Assembly: GCA_036877525.1 (NCBI GenBank)
Contig: JAZGTH010000062.1
Span: forward strand, 7,124,501 to 7,188,500
DNA: 64,000 nucleotides
Reading direction: 5' to 3'
Source of the DNA: Chromobotia macracanthus
Lineage: Eukaryota > Chordata > Actinopteri > Cypriniformes > Botiidae
The position numbers were made by a program, and so were the translations under genes. Shown piece after piece: positions 45,416-59,212 of this stretch (position 1 is its first letter; each line of letters starts with the position of its first letter). Under the pieces are notes generated by a model. The model was not told the origin of the DNA and did no database searches. It saw only the letters and a list, made by a program, of their open reading frames with translations.

Positions 45416-48400
45416 TAGGTGTGTGTTCTCTTGCCAGATGCCATATATTTCCTTCCTTCTCTATTCAGTGCAGCTTGCCTCTTGTGGTTGGGTCCCATTG
45501 AGAGTGGCTTCCTCGTGATGGATTGGCAGTCTCTCTGTGTCAGCCTGCATTATGCCACTCTAATTGGCAGCTTTGGCTGAGATGTGGCCACCACTGCTTT
45601 TATTGGAAAACCTGCTGTTGTTAAAATTTGGAGTGAATTATTTGCTGATATTTCTGCCAGGGTGGGAGAAAATATTTCAGGAAATTTATCTGAACAAATA
45701 ATTCCATGATCCAGGTAAAATATACCACTGTGAAGTTTTGTTAAGTGGCTTCAGTCCCTTGACCTTTGCTGTTTCCCTCCATGTCATAGACTCACAGCAT
45801 AAATATAGGCATGAAAGGTAACATGCAGTTAGCATATAGATTACATCAGTCTCTTGCCAGTTGTCAAACTTGTAATCAAACTCCACATGTTCTGCTGTAT
45901 ATTGTACTAATCAGAAATGGGTATATATGGGAGTTGTGCTGTGTAAATAGTTTTGCTGGCCTCACCTTTCTTCTCTTAGAATAACATGTATTTTTTACCA
46001 CAGAGTTGTCTCCACTGTATAACAGCAGTTGCCAGCCAGTTAAATTGATAATGTGTCACAAAGGTCCAATTACAAAAATGTGTGTTTTCTCTACCAGTGA
46101 TTTTGTATGACAAGTGTAGTGAAATAAATGTATTCATTTTTTACAAAAATATAAAATGATTTGATAACTTTATTGTTTACATTTTTGCAGTTTCGTGTTT
46201 TTTTTAGCTGTTGCACTTTTACTATAAAGCCTATAATAGGCTATTTAATGGCAGATTACTATAGCAACAACATATAGCCTATGTACTGTAATGTGAAACA
46301 TAACCTGCTTTATATTTTAAGTTGTCTTTAAGAAATAGAGAAAAATAAGAAATATTTGCTAGAGAAAAATTCTACCAGGTGTCTAATATGCAACATGTTA
46401 TAGACCTGTGTGAGTGTTTTTCTTAGTGAATGTTTATTTATTTATGTCTTTATATTGTTCAAGAGAATGTTTCATCATTTTTCACCACATAACTTGCAGG
46501 CCCTTCTTTGGCTGAGTAACCAGCAACCAGCAGCAGTTTCTAATTGAAAAGCGCCCATGCTCCCAAATTTCACAGGAATCATTTTGGGCAATGACATGAG
46601 AATTGACTGGAGAAATGCAGGTCCCAGGAAGCCCTTTCAAACAGATGCAATTTCATGCTGCTTTAACACTGAGGAAATCATCTTTAATAAGCACAAAGCT
46701 TTCATAGCTGAGCAGAATGTCAACGTGAAATAAACTCATGTAACAGAAAATATTTACACTCATGGACTTCTACTTTTACTCTGACAGAACACAGCAGTCA
46801 TGATGAATCCAGTGTAGGCATTTGTGAAAGTACCAGCTGCTATGACCTACCCTTGAAAATTGCATATTATGGCCAATAGCATAGGATACTGACACATTGT
46901 ATTTCTTAAAGCCCAGGTCCTAGGAATGAATCAAGTATACACTTAGGATAGTCTGTAAGTGTTGATAAGAACGCAGTCCGTCTCAGTCAAATTTTATATA
47001 CAGCAGACCAGAGAACATCATTCTGAGAAATATTTTAAAGGGCAAAAGAAATGTATAAAACAAATGTGAGGTTTTATACCTTAGGCAAGAATGCCTAAGA
47101 ATTTACAGCTTAACTCTTCAAAGCTCCAAAGTGCCGTGTTTCTTCACCCAGTTTTTGTTTTTGGTGTTTAATTTGAAAGAAGCAAGGAGCAGGAGATTTT
47201 AAAGGAAAACTGGCTAGGAACACATACCACCGCCGGATACCCTGTGAGTTTACTTTGAACTCGGAGGTGTAAAGAATGTAATATTCTTAAGCATAACTTT
47301 TACTGTTATTTGAAAAGCACTGTTGGTTGAAACCTAGCAATCTTTTCTACGAGACCAAACATGTGAAGATGGATCGTGATGGACACATCATGTGCTGTAG
47401 ATCATTAAATTTGCTGATGAAATTATTGTTTTATCACCTCTGCCCAAATTTCTCCAGCGATTAATCACTTCGGCCACATGGCCCTGCATTTCTCTTCCAG
47501 GCAGATCTCTCTGCCTGACTCTAAACCAAACATTGTATTTGGAAGTCGCTCACACTGCAAAACGCACTGGCCCCTCCAAAAAAGACTTCCTGTGGTGGAA
47601 CGCATATTAAAAAAAACCAATGAAACAAGCACACAAAATAAATATCAACAGTAATGCAGAAGTGATCCAGTACAAGTGTCTTATTTATCACATAAAAAAG
47701 GAAAAAAGTTGATTGACTTTGATTTGTACATCGATAAAATTATTTTAGCTGAGTACATTAATTTAGGGGTAAATAAAGTGTGTACAGGGACACGGTCAGG
47801 AGTTTGTTACTAATAATGACATTTCTAAGTGCCAAATTAGTCATCCTGACTTGTCTGTGGATAGTTAGACATGTCTATAATAACAGCCTGGCTTAAATTG
47901 GCTCTGTGGACTACCATTTGTGACTTTAACAGATATTTTGGTATTACACTTGTTTTTATTCATTTTCCAACAGAAATTTGCTTGTTGAGCTACTCATACT
48001 GCATGACTTCTAAAGTTATTATGAGAGTTTATCGAAATTAACCAAAATAACCTTACTTTAATCATAATGATTGATGGATTCATCAGTTAATAGTTAAACT
48101 ACATATTGAATATCAGATATCCTGCAACAGTTTCTTACAGCCGCTGATAATATAACCATTATTTGATACAGAAATAATGAAATTAATCTAGTTTAAATTT
48201 CAATTATTTTATTTTAAATTCAAATCTGAATTAGATTTAATGTAAACACAGAAATTAACTCTTTGAGTAACCCTATTCTGAGATTTTCCTTTTACATTCT
48301 TATTAATATTAGCAAGAATATCAATTTGAAATAACAAATATTTTGTATGCGAGTGCCTGTCATTCTAGCAACATCTCTATTCAGAGGTAAACAGACAAAA

Positions 48401-51365
48401 ATCACATTCTGTAAGCTAACCACCATTTTTTTTTGCATGATTCTCAGAAACATGATTTAATTAAAGCAAAAAAATGTAATGGACATGCTTTCTAAGACTG
48501 CTAAATAAAACCAGAAGCAATTTTAGCCAATCATTACATTCTTTTAAATATTAGATTACTTGTATCATTTTTGAACATATGGTACACGTAAAATGCTTTT
48601 AGAGACATCATATTGCAAATTAAGTACTGTAAACTTTATATGTTTATCAAACATTAAACATGAAACGTATTAATTTAATTAATTTGTGATTGTCTCTTTA
48701 AGACATTGATTCTCATAAAAACACACTGGATGTTTGAGCTGCAATTCATTTGTGTCAACAGCGCATGATAGATTGAAACTGAATCTGTTTTGTATTCAGT
48801 CTGCATGATTTAGCAGACTATGACTATGTCTTGACTGCAATATACTGCTTTTCCGGAGAGCAACAAAAGAGAAATGGCATTGAATGAAAACACTTTGAAT
48901 ACTACATTCTCACTTTTTTTCTGGAGTTACATGCAAACAAATAAACACATTTTCAATATTTATTGCGTGCATATGTGTATAGATCTATTATTCATTTTCA
49001 AATGTTTTAATGAAAGAGTTCTTATTCTGAAAATGAAATCCTAAAGTACATGAATTTATTTGGTATGCCCTTAGTAAGTTCTCTCTCAATGAAGATCGGC
49101 ACATGCAATATTTATTATGATGTCATTTCAACTGTTTTAAAGTTATTTTCAACTCATTTGTTATATAGTGTGTTAAGATTGGCTGTATTTAACATTGGGT
49201 GAGATGACTCAACAGTGTTGAGTGTTTTGACTGTAAAGTGCTACTCAACAGCAGCTTTGAGTTGAGGGGGTGGATAAACTGCTAGTGTCAGGCAAACCAT
49301 TATGTTTCCAGAGACCAATTTTAACCATTTATAAACACAACATTTTTATGGATCTTACACGCTTTTGTTTGGTACTTTGAAGAATTAAAAGCACTTCCTG
49401 GCTTTAGTTCAGGTCAAAGAACGTTGAATTACAAGACGCTAACGGCTTTAATTTTCCACTAATATTCAGCTCTACAGTACTCTTTATTGGCACAAGTATA
49501 CGCAAATTATAGCTAACAGATGAGTCAGCTACATTTCAGGGAAACTGAACAGAATAAGGCATTGTTCTGAAGTTTAAATGGTGCAAGGGTGGTGCTGAGT
49601 TAAGTTAAATAAAAAAATGTCACTGTTAAGTAAGACAGGGGCTTTTATCATATTCTAAACAATAGTTATAATTACAACTAAATATGTATATAAATATTAG
49701 CACACAATTTGTCCTCATCAATACTGTGTACATTTTATATTAATTTAAATGTGGTTATATGCCCAGAGTTTGATATAAGTGTTTCAAAATACACCTTTTG
49801 TCACTAGTATAAGAAAATGTAGCTCAGCACAACTAAATCTACAGTTAACGTCTATTCATTTTTATCATTAAAACCTAATAATGTGATTTTAAAGAGGCAT
49901 TTGTATAAAAAGTAAAATGTCAGTTTGGAAATACTTTGAAATGCTTTCTGTGACGTTTTTTAAAAGGGTCTTCGTTAAAAAAACAGACCAAGCTATCAAA
50001 AAGAAACTTGATATACACTATTACCACTTACATTCTCCTGTGAAGCTAAATTATGTGTCCTGTTATGTCTGAGAAACAATAACTTTAATGAAATGCCCAT
50101 GTATGATAAATGTACTGCCCTTGTGGCTTCATCAAAGCGTCTGCTTCATGCTGAAATGACATTGACATGGAGCTGTTGTGGTATTAATCAACCTTCTCTG
50201 CTGGGTTAAGACCTGGAAGACAGAGAGGCAGATTGGTTCTAAATTGCTGTAATCTTTAACATTAGATAACTGAACACGTACCCACAGATGTTCCTGCAAG
50301 TTTCTCATGCGTACAGTAATTCCCAGATATGAAAGCATGAGAGGGCTTTTGGGATTTGCCTTTTAGTGTTTAATCTCTTAATCAGCACTCAGCAGCAAGA
50401 CATTGATAAACTGTACCCCGTTTACCAACTAATAAAATTGCTGTTTAAGTTCACAGTGTTTTTGTAATAGTTTTCTCCTGCCATCCCCTTCAGAGACCTT
50501 TTGTGACTGTGGCTTCGGACTGGTTCGAGATTGTCTTCTTTATTATGGGGTCTTAGACTGAATGATGACCTTGTTTCAGCACTGGACTTAATTGCTTGAC
50601 CTCTAAGAAACCTGGATGTGTTAATGATGTGTTAGACCATACTGTTTTTACAAAGGCCATATGAAATTGCAGCACAGTGCTTATACCTACAACCTAACAA
50701 AATGCAATCAAAATACAATAGGAAAATATATATGGAATGAGGAAAATAAACATGACTGAATAAAGAATAAATATTGCAGAAAGTAGGATAAATAGGAATG
50801 CAATTGTATTTTTTTCTTTAGGTTTAATTGTGAAAAATTGGACTTGGACATTTTTATAAATGCAGAATATATTATAAGTAATTTTTCCTACTCATCTGCC
50901 GAAATGGCACTATCATTCACTATTCCCCCTGTAACATTACAAAAGATGATTTATGACAAACACTTGTGATATGCTTAGGTGTTATCCATAAAAGGGATGT
51001 TGCTTTGATATTATATCAGTATTTCCTTGTTATGAAAACGTGTTGATGTTGATATCATTTGCTTACATAACGTCACCGAAAATTAATTACAACAAAGATA
51101 ATACATTCTGATTAAACTTTCCTGCTGGGACATGAAATCCCACATACACACTCAGTGCATTTACATGCACAGTTATGAAGTCTTCAATTACAGTCTATAT
51201 CTGCCCAAATATACACAAAACAATATTCAATATTTAAAGAAACAATGTTCTCGCTTAAATAAATGTTGCATCACCACTGTGTTTTGTAGCAGCACACAAC
51301 CACCAAGCCAATGGTAGTTCGATTAACATGGGCATGTATTAGATAAAGCTAAGCTACAATCGCAG
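45416..51365. other. Gene-free intergenic stretch
   Basis: Almost free of recognisable repeats. Higher-complexity blocks at about 45490-45665, 46500-46740, 47440-47580 and 50460-50620 stand out from the AT-rich background and may be conserved non-coding elements. No coding gene is seen. Confidence 0.45.
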
Positions 51366-51490
51366 ACAGGGCTGCTCGATTATGACAAAAATGAATTAAA
51401 TGACCTTAATTATTTGTTTCATAATCGTTGGAAGCCATATTTGAAATGGAAAATGAATTACGATTATTCGCACAGCTTAACTTCAGTCAG
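51366..51490. repeat. Non-autonomous DNA-element fragment (CAGGGCTGCTCGATTAT end)
   Basis: The terminus CAGGGCTGCTCGATTATGAC followed by repeated ATTATTTG/ATAATCG motifs resembles the end of a common fish non-autonomous DNA transposon. The opposite terminus is not found, so it is probably truncated. Confidence 0.45.
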
Positions 51491-54400
51491 ACTAAAATGA
51501 GTGACATTTAAAGAGACTTATTATTGGTTTATTTAGACTGAAATACAACTTTTAAAGGGCATGTAAACGCACTGACAGTTAAAAGATGTCACACTCTCAG
51601 CCCTTGACATTACAAGGAGGATAGTATTGTGACACATACAGTAAGATGTGTTTTCAGTGTGCATCATGACTAATACTTAGCATTTCAGAGGGACAGCAAG
51701 CAAAAATGTAAACAAGTCTTCCACAACCGTCTCACCTGTCACTGTTTTCCCTCCTACTCGCACCTTCACCAATAAGGGGTAAATTGCTTCTGTACAGGAA
51801 GCAATCTGTGCTGGTTGTGTTTTAGAAGTCTCAAACCAACATAAAGTTAACGGGGGTTGTTCAGTTTTTCATCAGTACCGGGGCATCAAGCTCCCCATCA
51901 AAAAAGTGGCCTTATAAAGTGCTCTTATAAAAGGATCCCTGGGGATGTATTTTGAGTACTATTTTGTAGAAATAATGTAACTATGGGCTTAACTATAAGA
52001 ATCTTATGCAGATATTCATCATTATTTCACTAGTTTAAATTTATTTGCATTATTCCCAGAATAAACTAGTGAACTTTACCATATCATTGTCCCAGCAAAC
52101 AGACAGAAACTAGTTTAGGTTCTACACATCTGTCAAACTGTACTTCATTCCAGTGTATGTAGCAACATTTGACCTCCTAAACTATGATTATGTTTATCCA
52201 ACATGTTGTTATTGGTGTATTTGACCACAGCTTGCTAATATCATTACTTGTTGACTTTAAAGGAACTTTACTTAATATGACAGAAAGCTAGTATCAGTAA
52301 TGCAGAAGTGGATATACACAAACAAATTAGTAAATAACTATTACTTCAGGTGTTAGCTTAATAGCTATCTGCTAGGTAGTTTCTTCTCTGTAGGTCATCA
52401 GCTGCAACATTATGTATGAGCAAAGAATCACAGCAGCAAAACAATTGCAAAGGCATGCTTTATAAGTAATGTGAGTTGTGAGATGCCTAAGTGAACATGT
52501 TATATGTGCCAATCTCAGCTGAGGGTAAAACCCTGATTGTGTTCTGATCCACAGATCCTGATGAAAATCCAAACAAGCTCAAATCTCCAAGAATCTTTTG
52601 GAAATGGGGTGATTTTGTCCCACATGCAGCAATTCTGGGTGATTTTCAGCTCAATTTGAACAAAGCGCTAATCTAAAACAGCTCTATTTCAGGGTGCTAG
52701 AAAAACCCTGAAGCGACTCAACTGAGCTTTTGTTTGTAAACAATAATTTCATCTATATGATGGTATATCATCTATAGTTCACTGCTGCATCAATCTTCAC
52801 CTCAGATGGTGTGACAATCAGCTCCTGCTCCAGTTAAAGAGTCTAGCCACGCCCATGCTCATAAATATACAAGAAACATTCCCATATTAGGATACGGTGC
52901 GGTTAATCAACACCTTCTATGGATTTATGAAAGAATTTGAGGTAGAGGTGAGGTCTAGGACACAAATCGCCAACCAAATCTGCATTAATTCCCCTTTAGA
53001 GATAGAGAAATTACATTTCAAATTCAAATTATTTGACTTTGGTTTAGTTCTTAAAGACATGAACAATTCCTCTAGCTTGTACAGACTTAACACAAAATAC
53101 ATGGTTAAAAACGATGATAAACAAAACACTATATTTAAACAGTTTGAATATTAGATAGAATACCAAAATTTGCATAATACTTACAGTATACCAACTAGTT
53201 TCCAAGATTATAATTAGTGCATCTTGTATATGCCAAGCGAATGGATGGGGTTCAACCTTGTTTGTAAAGGAGAAATTGTTATAGTTGCCTTTTGACTTCT
53301 TTGTAAAAAAAAATAGCAAAGAATGTGAGGTTGAAGCTGCAGGAATATGAACGTATGAACCTGAGAGTAATGTAATGAATCTTGCTACAGTAGATTGCAG
53401 ACACTGGGAATGTTAACATGCAAACAGAAAACTGATATAAAAACTGGCATTTACCTAATACTGGTATCACAACACATTTAGTACATAGTAGAATAACGTG
53501 AATTAAGGATACATTTGCTAACTGGTATTGAAACAGTATTTGTATGTATTTTAGACTATTAATCTTCACTCTTCCTCTAGTGTTTCAAGCACTAGAGACA
53601 CATCAGAATTGTTAGAACTTTCACACGTTCACAAACCTGCACAGTGCAGTTTACAATTGCATGCAGCACAATGCACATTGTTATATATATATTATAATAT
53701 ATATATTATATATATTATACTTTAAGCTCACAATACATATATGTCATATCTGAAATTTGCTTCACAAATTATTGCAGATTTGCCTATTAACTATGCAAAT
53801 ATATGTGAATGTTGCATTTTGAATAACTGTTACTCTATGATATCATTTTTCAAATATAAGACACTCATAGTTATGATAGATGCCATTTGTGATGCAGATA
53901 TTATCAGTGTCAGACTGTGTTTCAAACGAGTTTCAGTGCACCTCCTCATAAATCTATAAACTCTTAAGAAATAAATGTGTCTTACACACAAACATTTCAA
54001 AGGTGTCTGTCATTGATTTAAGGCCCGTCACTCTGTCTCGCTTAACCATACAAACAAACGCTCACAATCTACGTCTCAGTATTTTATCAGCTCACAGAAG
54101 TGATTGAACATTTAACCTTAAGCTTGAGCATGTCTTGAGGGACAAAGCGTCCCTCAACTTTGTTGATTTAAAAGCTTGAAGACATAAAAAACCTGAAAAT
54201 ACCTAAATTAACCATGTTCCTTTTGAGATAAATGTGCTAACATTGATAAAATCCCTAACACAGCTGTTAGCATCCGTTAGCATTTTTTTACCGTGCGCAA
54301 TCCCTGAATATCTCAAAAAATGTGTTTCAGTATTTCATAACCATAAATAAACTTGCACAAGCAAAGGTTTTCAGATTGATCGGGGCAACCGTTAACCTGC

Positions 54401-55680
54401 TTTACCACACATACTAATGCGCACCTTGTGTACTGTAAGGAATTGTTTTGCGTAAAGCATAACAAGTTTACCTACCATAATTATTTGCTCATTGAAAGGT
54501 GTGGCGTCCACAGCTCTTTCTGCTGGGAAGATTTTGACACCTCATTACCTAGGTTGTAAATTAGCAACTAAGTGCTATATGGAGAAAAAGGAAGTGAGGA
54601 CTGCGGGACGTAAAAGAAGGATGCTGGTCCACCTGCTGTGCGCAGTGAAAAATGAGCAGAGATTGCTAATGACTGCTTTTATCACATACCTTCATTTATC
54701 CCGGTCTGGTAGATTATAGGATTGCTTTGATTAATCGGTCTCTCCGACAATAGCTTTAATGAACATCAGGGGCCAAACATGGGGCATATTCATTTGATCT
54801 TCATCTGAAAGACGAAAATAATAGAATCCTCTGAGATGCTTCAGCTGGAACATATACTGTTATTGATATGGCTGGTGAGATTGTGTTTTATTGCAGCTGC
54901 AGGCCGTAACGTTTAATGGTTAAAAAAGAACAAAAAGCAGTTATTGAGCAAGTACATGACAGACCAGTGTTCAGCGCAATCTCCTTACCTTACCTCGATT
55001 CACAACATTAAGTTTATTATAATGATTTACAATTTGAGCTGTCGGGACTGATTTTATAAGAAATGTCAGTCTGTAAACAGAAAGAAGAAGATCTGGCTAT
55101 TAAATCGCATGTAGACAGTGCAGCGTTTGTAGCTTGTTCTTACAGTTGTTTAGCATTTAATCTTGTCATCCATGTTAAGAAAATAACTTCACTAGTACTC
55201 TGCAGTTTTATGCTTCAGACAGAGATGGCGGTAGAGAAGCAAAAGTTATGGATTGTAGTTTAGCAATAGTAAGTTAGACGGATTTAAAACAATACAAAGC
55301 CATGCTCCATACCACAGTAAAGGCCAACTATACTGCTTAAATCATAAAACACTTGATGTCGAGCTTTTAATCATTTGTCACATTCCGTTTTCTGGACATA
55401 ACATGATGTTACAATCATGCTCTTTAAAATGCAACAGACACATTGTGTACATAAGCCTGTGAGACTGCTAAATGTTATAAGTTCATGCTGCCTGTCACAT
55501 ACACAATAGAGGGATGCAGTATATGCTTAACCAGCTGCAGTGTTAAGCAAGCTCCTCAAAACATTTAGCTTGCTAAGCCACCAGGTACATTGTGTGCGTG
55601 TCTTTTTAAAATGTAGTACACAGTATTAGTTGAAGATTCTGAAAAGTATCTTTTAGTGTATCCTAAAAATGTCTCATCCT
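51491..55680. other. Gene-free intergenic stretch
   Basis: It holds a short (TA)n palindromic run at 53681-53719, a 9-bp-arm hairpin at 54135-54157 and otherwise unassigned AT-rich DNA. Open frames near 52900-53570 and 54492-54719 lack recognisable domains. Confidence 0.5.
53681..53719. repeat. (TATATTATA)n AT repeat
   Basis: An imperfect self-complementary TA/TTA run. Confidence 0.85.
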
Positions 55681-55858
55681 ATGGCAGTACCATGGTGCAG
55701 TAATGGTATTATTTAGTACCATGGCACTTTTGATATCACTTTTAAATATCATGGTACTGATATTTAACTACCATGTTTGTGGTATTAAATTATAACATTG
55801 TGGTATTATTACCATACAGTACTCCAAGTAACTTAAAATAATACTATGGTACTGCCAT
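55681..55858. mobile_element. MITE-like foldback element with 13-bp perfect TIRs
   Basis: The ends are ATGGCAGTACCAT (55681-55693) and ATGGTACTGCCAT (55846-55858), exact reverse complements. Inside, TACCATG, ATGGTA and GGTATTA motifs recur in both orientations, so the 178 bp can fold on itself. No ORF. No clear target-site duplication was found, so transposition is inferred from the TIRs alone. Confidence 0.65.
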
Positions 55859-57747
55859 ACTACAATGAGCACGCCCTTGCAATGCCATTGTTTTATTAGC
55901 ATTTTTTGTATATTGTTAACATTTGTTAGGTTGGGAAATTAACAATATAAATAAAGATCTTTCATTGCTGGCACTTTATTAAATACAGACAGGTTTGGTT
56001 TCAATTGATCGCTAGTAAAAATTCTGCTCCATCCAGTACTTATGTTTTTTTTTTTTTTGTGTACATCACTAGTTCTGATGCTAAATAGTCAACAACAAAT
56101 ATGGGACACAACTTCATTGCTGAAATATTGTCAAATAATATTTACTGTAGCGAGAGACAACACTATTTAGCCAGTTAGTTTACTACTGAAAAGCTTTAAC
56201 GAATTTAATAAACAGTGAGACTACATTTAAATGCAGTTAATATTTAAATGTAGTTAAACTAATAGTTTCACTGTTTATAACACTGACTGCCTCCATTTGA
56301 CTCCATTAGTGGGTAAAGGAGCAGTAATTAACTGTAAACTGATTCATGGAATTGATTGATTGATTCTATACTGTATAGCCAGTCTGAGCTGCTTAAAACA
56401 TGCTGTATATTTTACTAGCCTGTTCACAACATTCAGCCTACCTATACACTGTAAAATATCAGAATGTTACATGCAGTGAAAAGCATTTTCATGGTGTTCA
56501 TTTCAATTTTATGGGACTGTTAAAGTGCATGATGCTAAACTTGTTTTTTTGCTTATTTTTTTATTAAACCAACTTATTTACTCCAATGCTCCAGAGTGAT
56601 GGTGTGTTATTAAAAATTTGACACTTTTGAGGGACAATTTAAGACATTTGTTAAATTTATGACATCATATTTTATACATGATTTTTTATCCATGATTATT
56701 CTGTGGCTGGTATTTGAGATGTCCTTATGATGGTTGGACAAACTAAAAAGGACAAAAAATGTCTTTATTCCACTGTGTTTTCAGAAAGAGCTACAGATAT
56801 GGAAGTCTGCCACCCATGAAGAAACAGATGTTCCCACATGAAGCCTTGCCCCTGTGTGTTCTCAGTATGAGGGCTTATGTGTTCAGATGGCTATATATCT
56901 CTTTCTCTCTTTTCCTCACACACCCAAATACAAATAGTTTGAACTCACAACCACTGTACTACCCAGATTACAATTTTACTGTTTGCCACTAAGCCAAACT
57001 AATCACCTGTGTTAGTTGGAGAGCTATAGCCCATATGTATGTCCATCCCTAGTGATCCCAGGACAGCTAATCTAATCCAGATAGCTTCCTATGGACCTCA
57101 CCATTGTGCTGTTTGATCTGGGCAAGTCAAGAACGCTGGCCAAGCATGGCTATATCCACCAGGCCATGAAAGGTCATCTTATTATTTTCCTCTGCCTACT
57201 GTGCAAAGCTCCCCTAATGCCTGTTAGATTGTAACAGATCCAGTGGAAGAGGGTATTTGCTGAGAAACGCCGATGCAGCAGGTCATCTCAGTAGCAGTGT
57301 ATTCAGTACAGATACGCAGACCCATGTATTGGACCTTGTTCAATCAGTAACACATCAGTAATGATATTTCCTCTATAATGTAATGTTATCATTGGGAGAA
57401 TTTTTTTTCAGGTTTATTGTTTGCTTTTTTAAATGTATTACAATATACTGGTTAAAGTGTCATGTAGCGCTCATATCTAGGGATTGGGAAAGTGCTGTTT
57501 ACTGCTACAATGGAAAACAGAGAGAGATGGGCTCCATGCTAATCTTTACACAGAAATTGAAAAGCACTGGTTGACATTTGGTAAGCTCCCCACACACAAT
57601 TTGTTTTGTTTCCATGTCAACCAGTTTTGTTTAAACATCAACATAAACGATACCCGAGCAAAACAAGCAAAACTACAGAGGCATGTGAGGTGCTTTATGT
57701 AACTATAACTCATCTAACTAGTTTTAAACAGCCACATTGCTTGAATT
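55859..57747. other. Gene-free intergenic stretch
   Basis: No gene. A poly(T) run lies at 56046-56059. The direct and inverted pieces at about 56220-56270 (TTTAAATGCAGTTAATATTTAAATGTAGTTAA region) form a small imperfect repeat. The region 56930-57000 may be a very old SINE trace. Confidence 0.45.
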
Positions 57748-57915
57748 TACATTTATGCATTTGGCAGACACTTTCCAAAGTGACACAGATCCAAAGCAAC
57801 TTTAAGTGCATTCAAGCTATACATTTGATAAGTTTGCATGTTCCCTGAGAATCAAACCCACAACCTTACCCACAACCTTGCTAACGCATGCTCTACCAGT
57901 TGAACTATAGGAATG
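57748..57915 (-). repeat. tRNA-derived SINE, fairly well preserved
   Basis: On the plus strand the order is tail then head: ACATTTATGCATTTGGCAGA, AAGCAACTTTAAGTGCATTC, GAGAATCAAACCCACAACC (B-box complement), a 12-base duplication of CCCACAACCTTN, then GCTCTACCAGTTGAACTATAGG (A-box complement). The element therefore reads on the minus strand. Confidence 0.75.
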
Positions 57916-58737
57916 CAAATCCCGTAGCACCCCACAATACATAAAAACCTTGATGCTTGGGATTACGAGAGGCATAGCACACCATGTTGAAATATGATTG
58001 AATGACTCGAACTGGAAAATAAATGGCAGATGTTGATTAAAGTGGCAGGACTATGAATTTTGCGTTTGTTGCAGAACAGCAATCTTCTATTAATCAGCAA
58101 ATCCTGTGCCAAGAGGTTCCTCGTAATACAATACAGCCCCTCTCGTTTTCATCCTCTTTTCAAGGCATTACCTGTTGAAAATGGATCCTTTTCAGCCAAC
58201 ATCAAAGCTTGCTTGTCATTCACATTGATAGAGATTCAAATGACAAGTTGTTAGATGGTTTACAGATGAATTGATATGTAGTTCTCAAATGGTTCTCAAA
58301 GTGTGTTACATGCATGTATTGTGAAGGGAGTGCTGGAGGCTGCAGTAATTCTCAAATTTGTTTTTTACATTTTTAACACTGGTATGTTGTCTGTACATGC
58401 AACAATCAAGTTTGGCCATGTTTCTTCTCCTTGTTCTCCTTATAGGGTGTCAGGGTGCCATGTTGTGCTGGTGTAAACAAAAAACAAAAAGCTTTTGCGT
58501 GTGTGTCAGATTAAAATGGTGGAGGGTATTATTAGGGAATAATGACTTGATTTTGGTCTGTTTCTCACATAAATTACATGGCTTTTGGAATACAGCTAGA
58601 TTAAAAAGTGTCATAATAAAAAATGGCATTATTAATCCATTTACAATATGTTATGTGAACCAGTGATTTGATAGTGCCAGCACATTTTAACTGGTTGTTA
58701 TGAGGAAAAGCAAATAATTAGAACAGAAGTTTGATTT

Positions 58738-59212
58738 TGTTACAGAGGAGGTTCCTGCTCCACCTCCTCCTCACCGCCAGAGGGACCCCTCTCCTGAATA
58801 TTAAACTTTACCGAACTACATTTCCCATAATGCCCCATGCCTTGAACTGATTACTTCCTGTACACCTGTAGCCAATTAACTTCTGTGTATATAAACCCAG
58901 CATCCCTTTGCTTATTGTGAAGTCTTGTTTCCCCTCCCAACTGATATTGTGAAGCAGTTTAGCATGGCATTCTGTGGATTACCTGTGTTTGACCTGGATT
59001 GTTTATCTTTTTCCTGGATTGTTTGATGCCTGCCCTGTTTCTGGATTCTACTTTGGATTTGATTGTTTGCTGCCTGCCACGACCCTTTGCCTGTCTACCA
59101 TTTTGTCTTTTGCCTAGCCTCCTACATTAATGTTTGCTGATTTTGACCCTTGCCGGTAGAACTCTCAAAAAAAAAGCTGCATATGGGTCCTCACGTCACA
59201 CTCATCGTTACT
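58738..59212 (+). mobile_element. Solo LTR, Gypsy-like, with 5-bp TSD
   Basis: It begins TGTTACAGAGG and ends CGTTACT, flanked on both sides by GATTT (58733-58737 and 59213-59217), a 5-bp target-site duplication. Within it lie CCAAT (58872-58876), TATATAAA (58888-58895) and a stretch resembling an eroded AATAAAGCTGC poly(A) region near 59167-59180. There is no internal coding region, so it is a solo LTR of 475 bp left by recombination. The Gypsy assignment rests on TGTTAC ends and resemblance to common fish LTRs. Confidence 0.75.
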
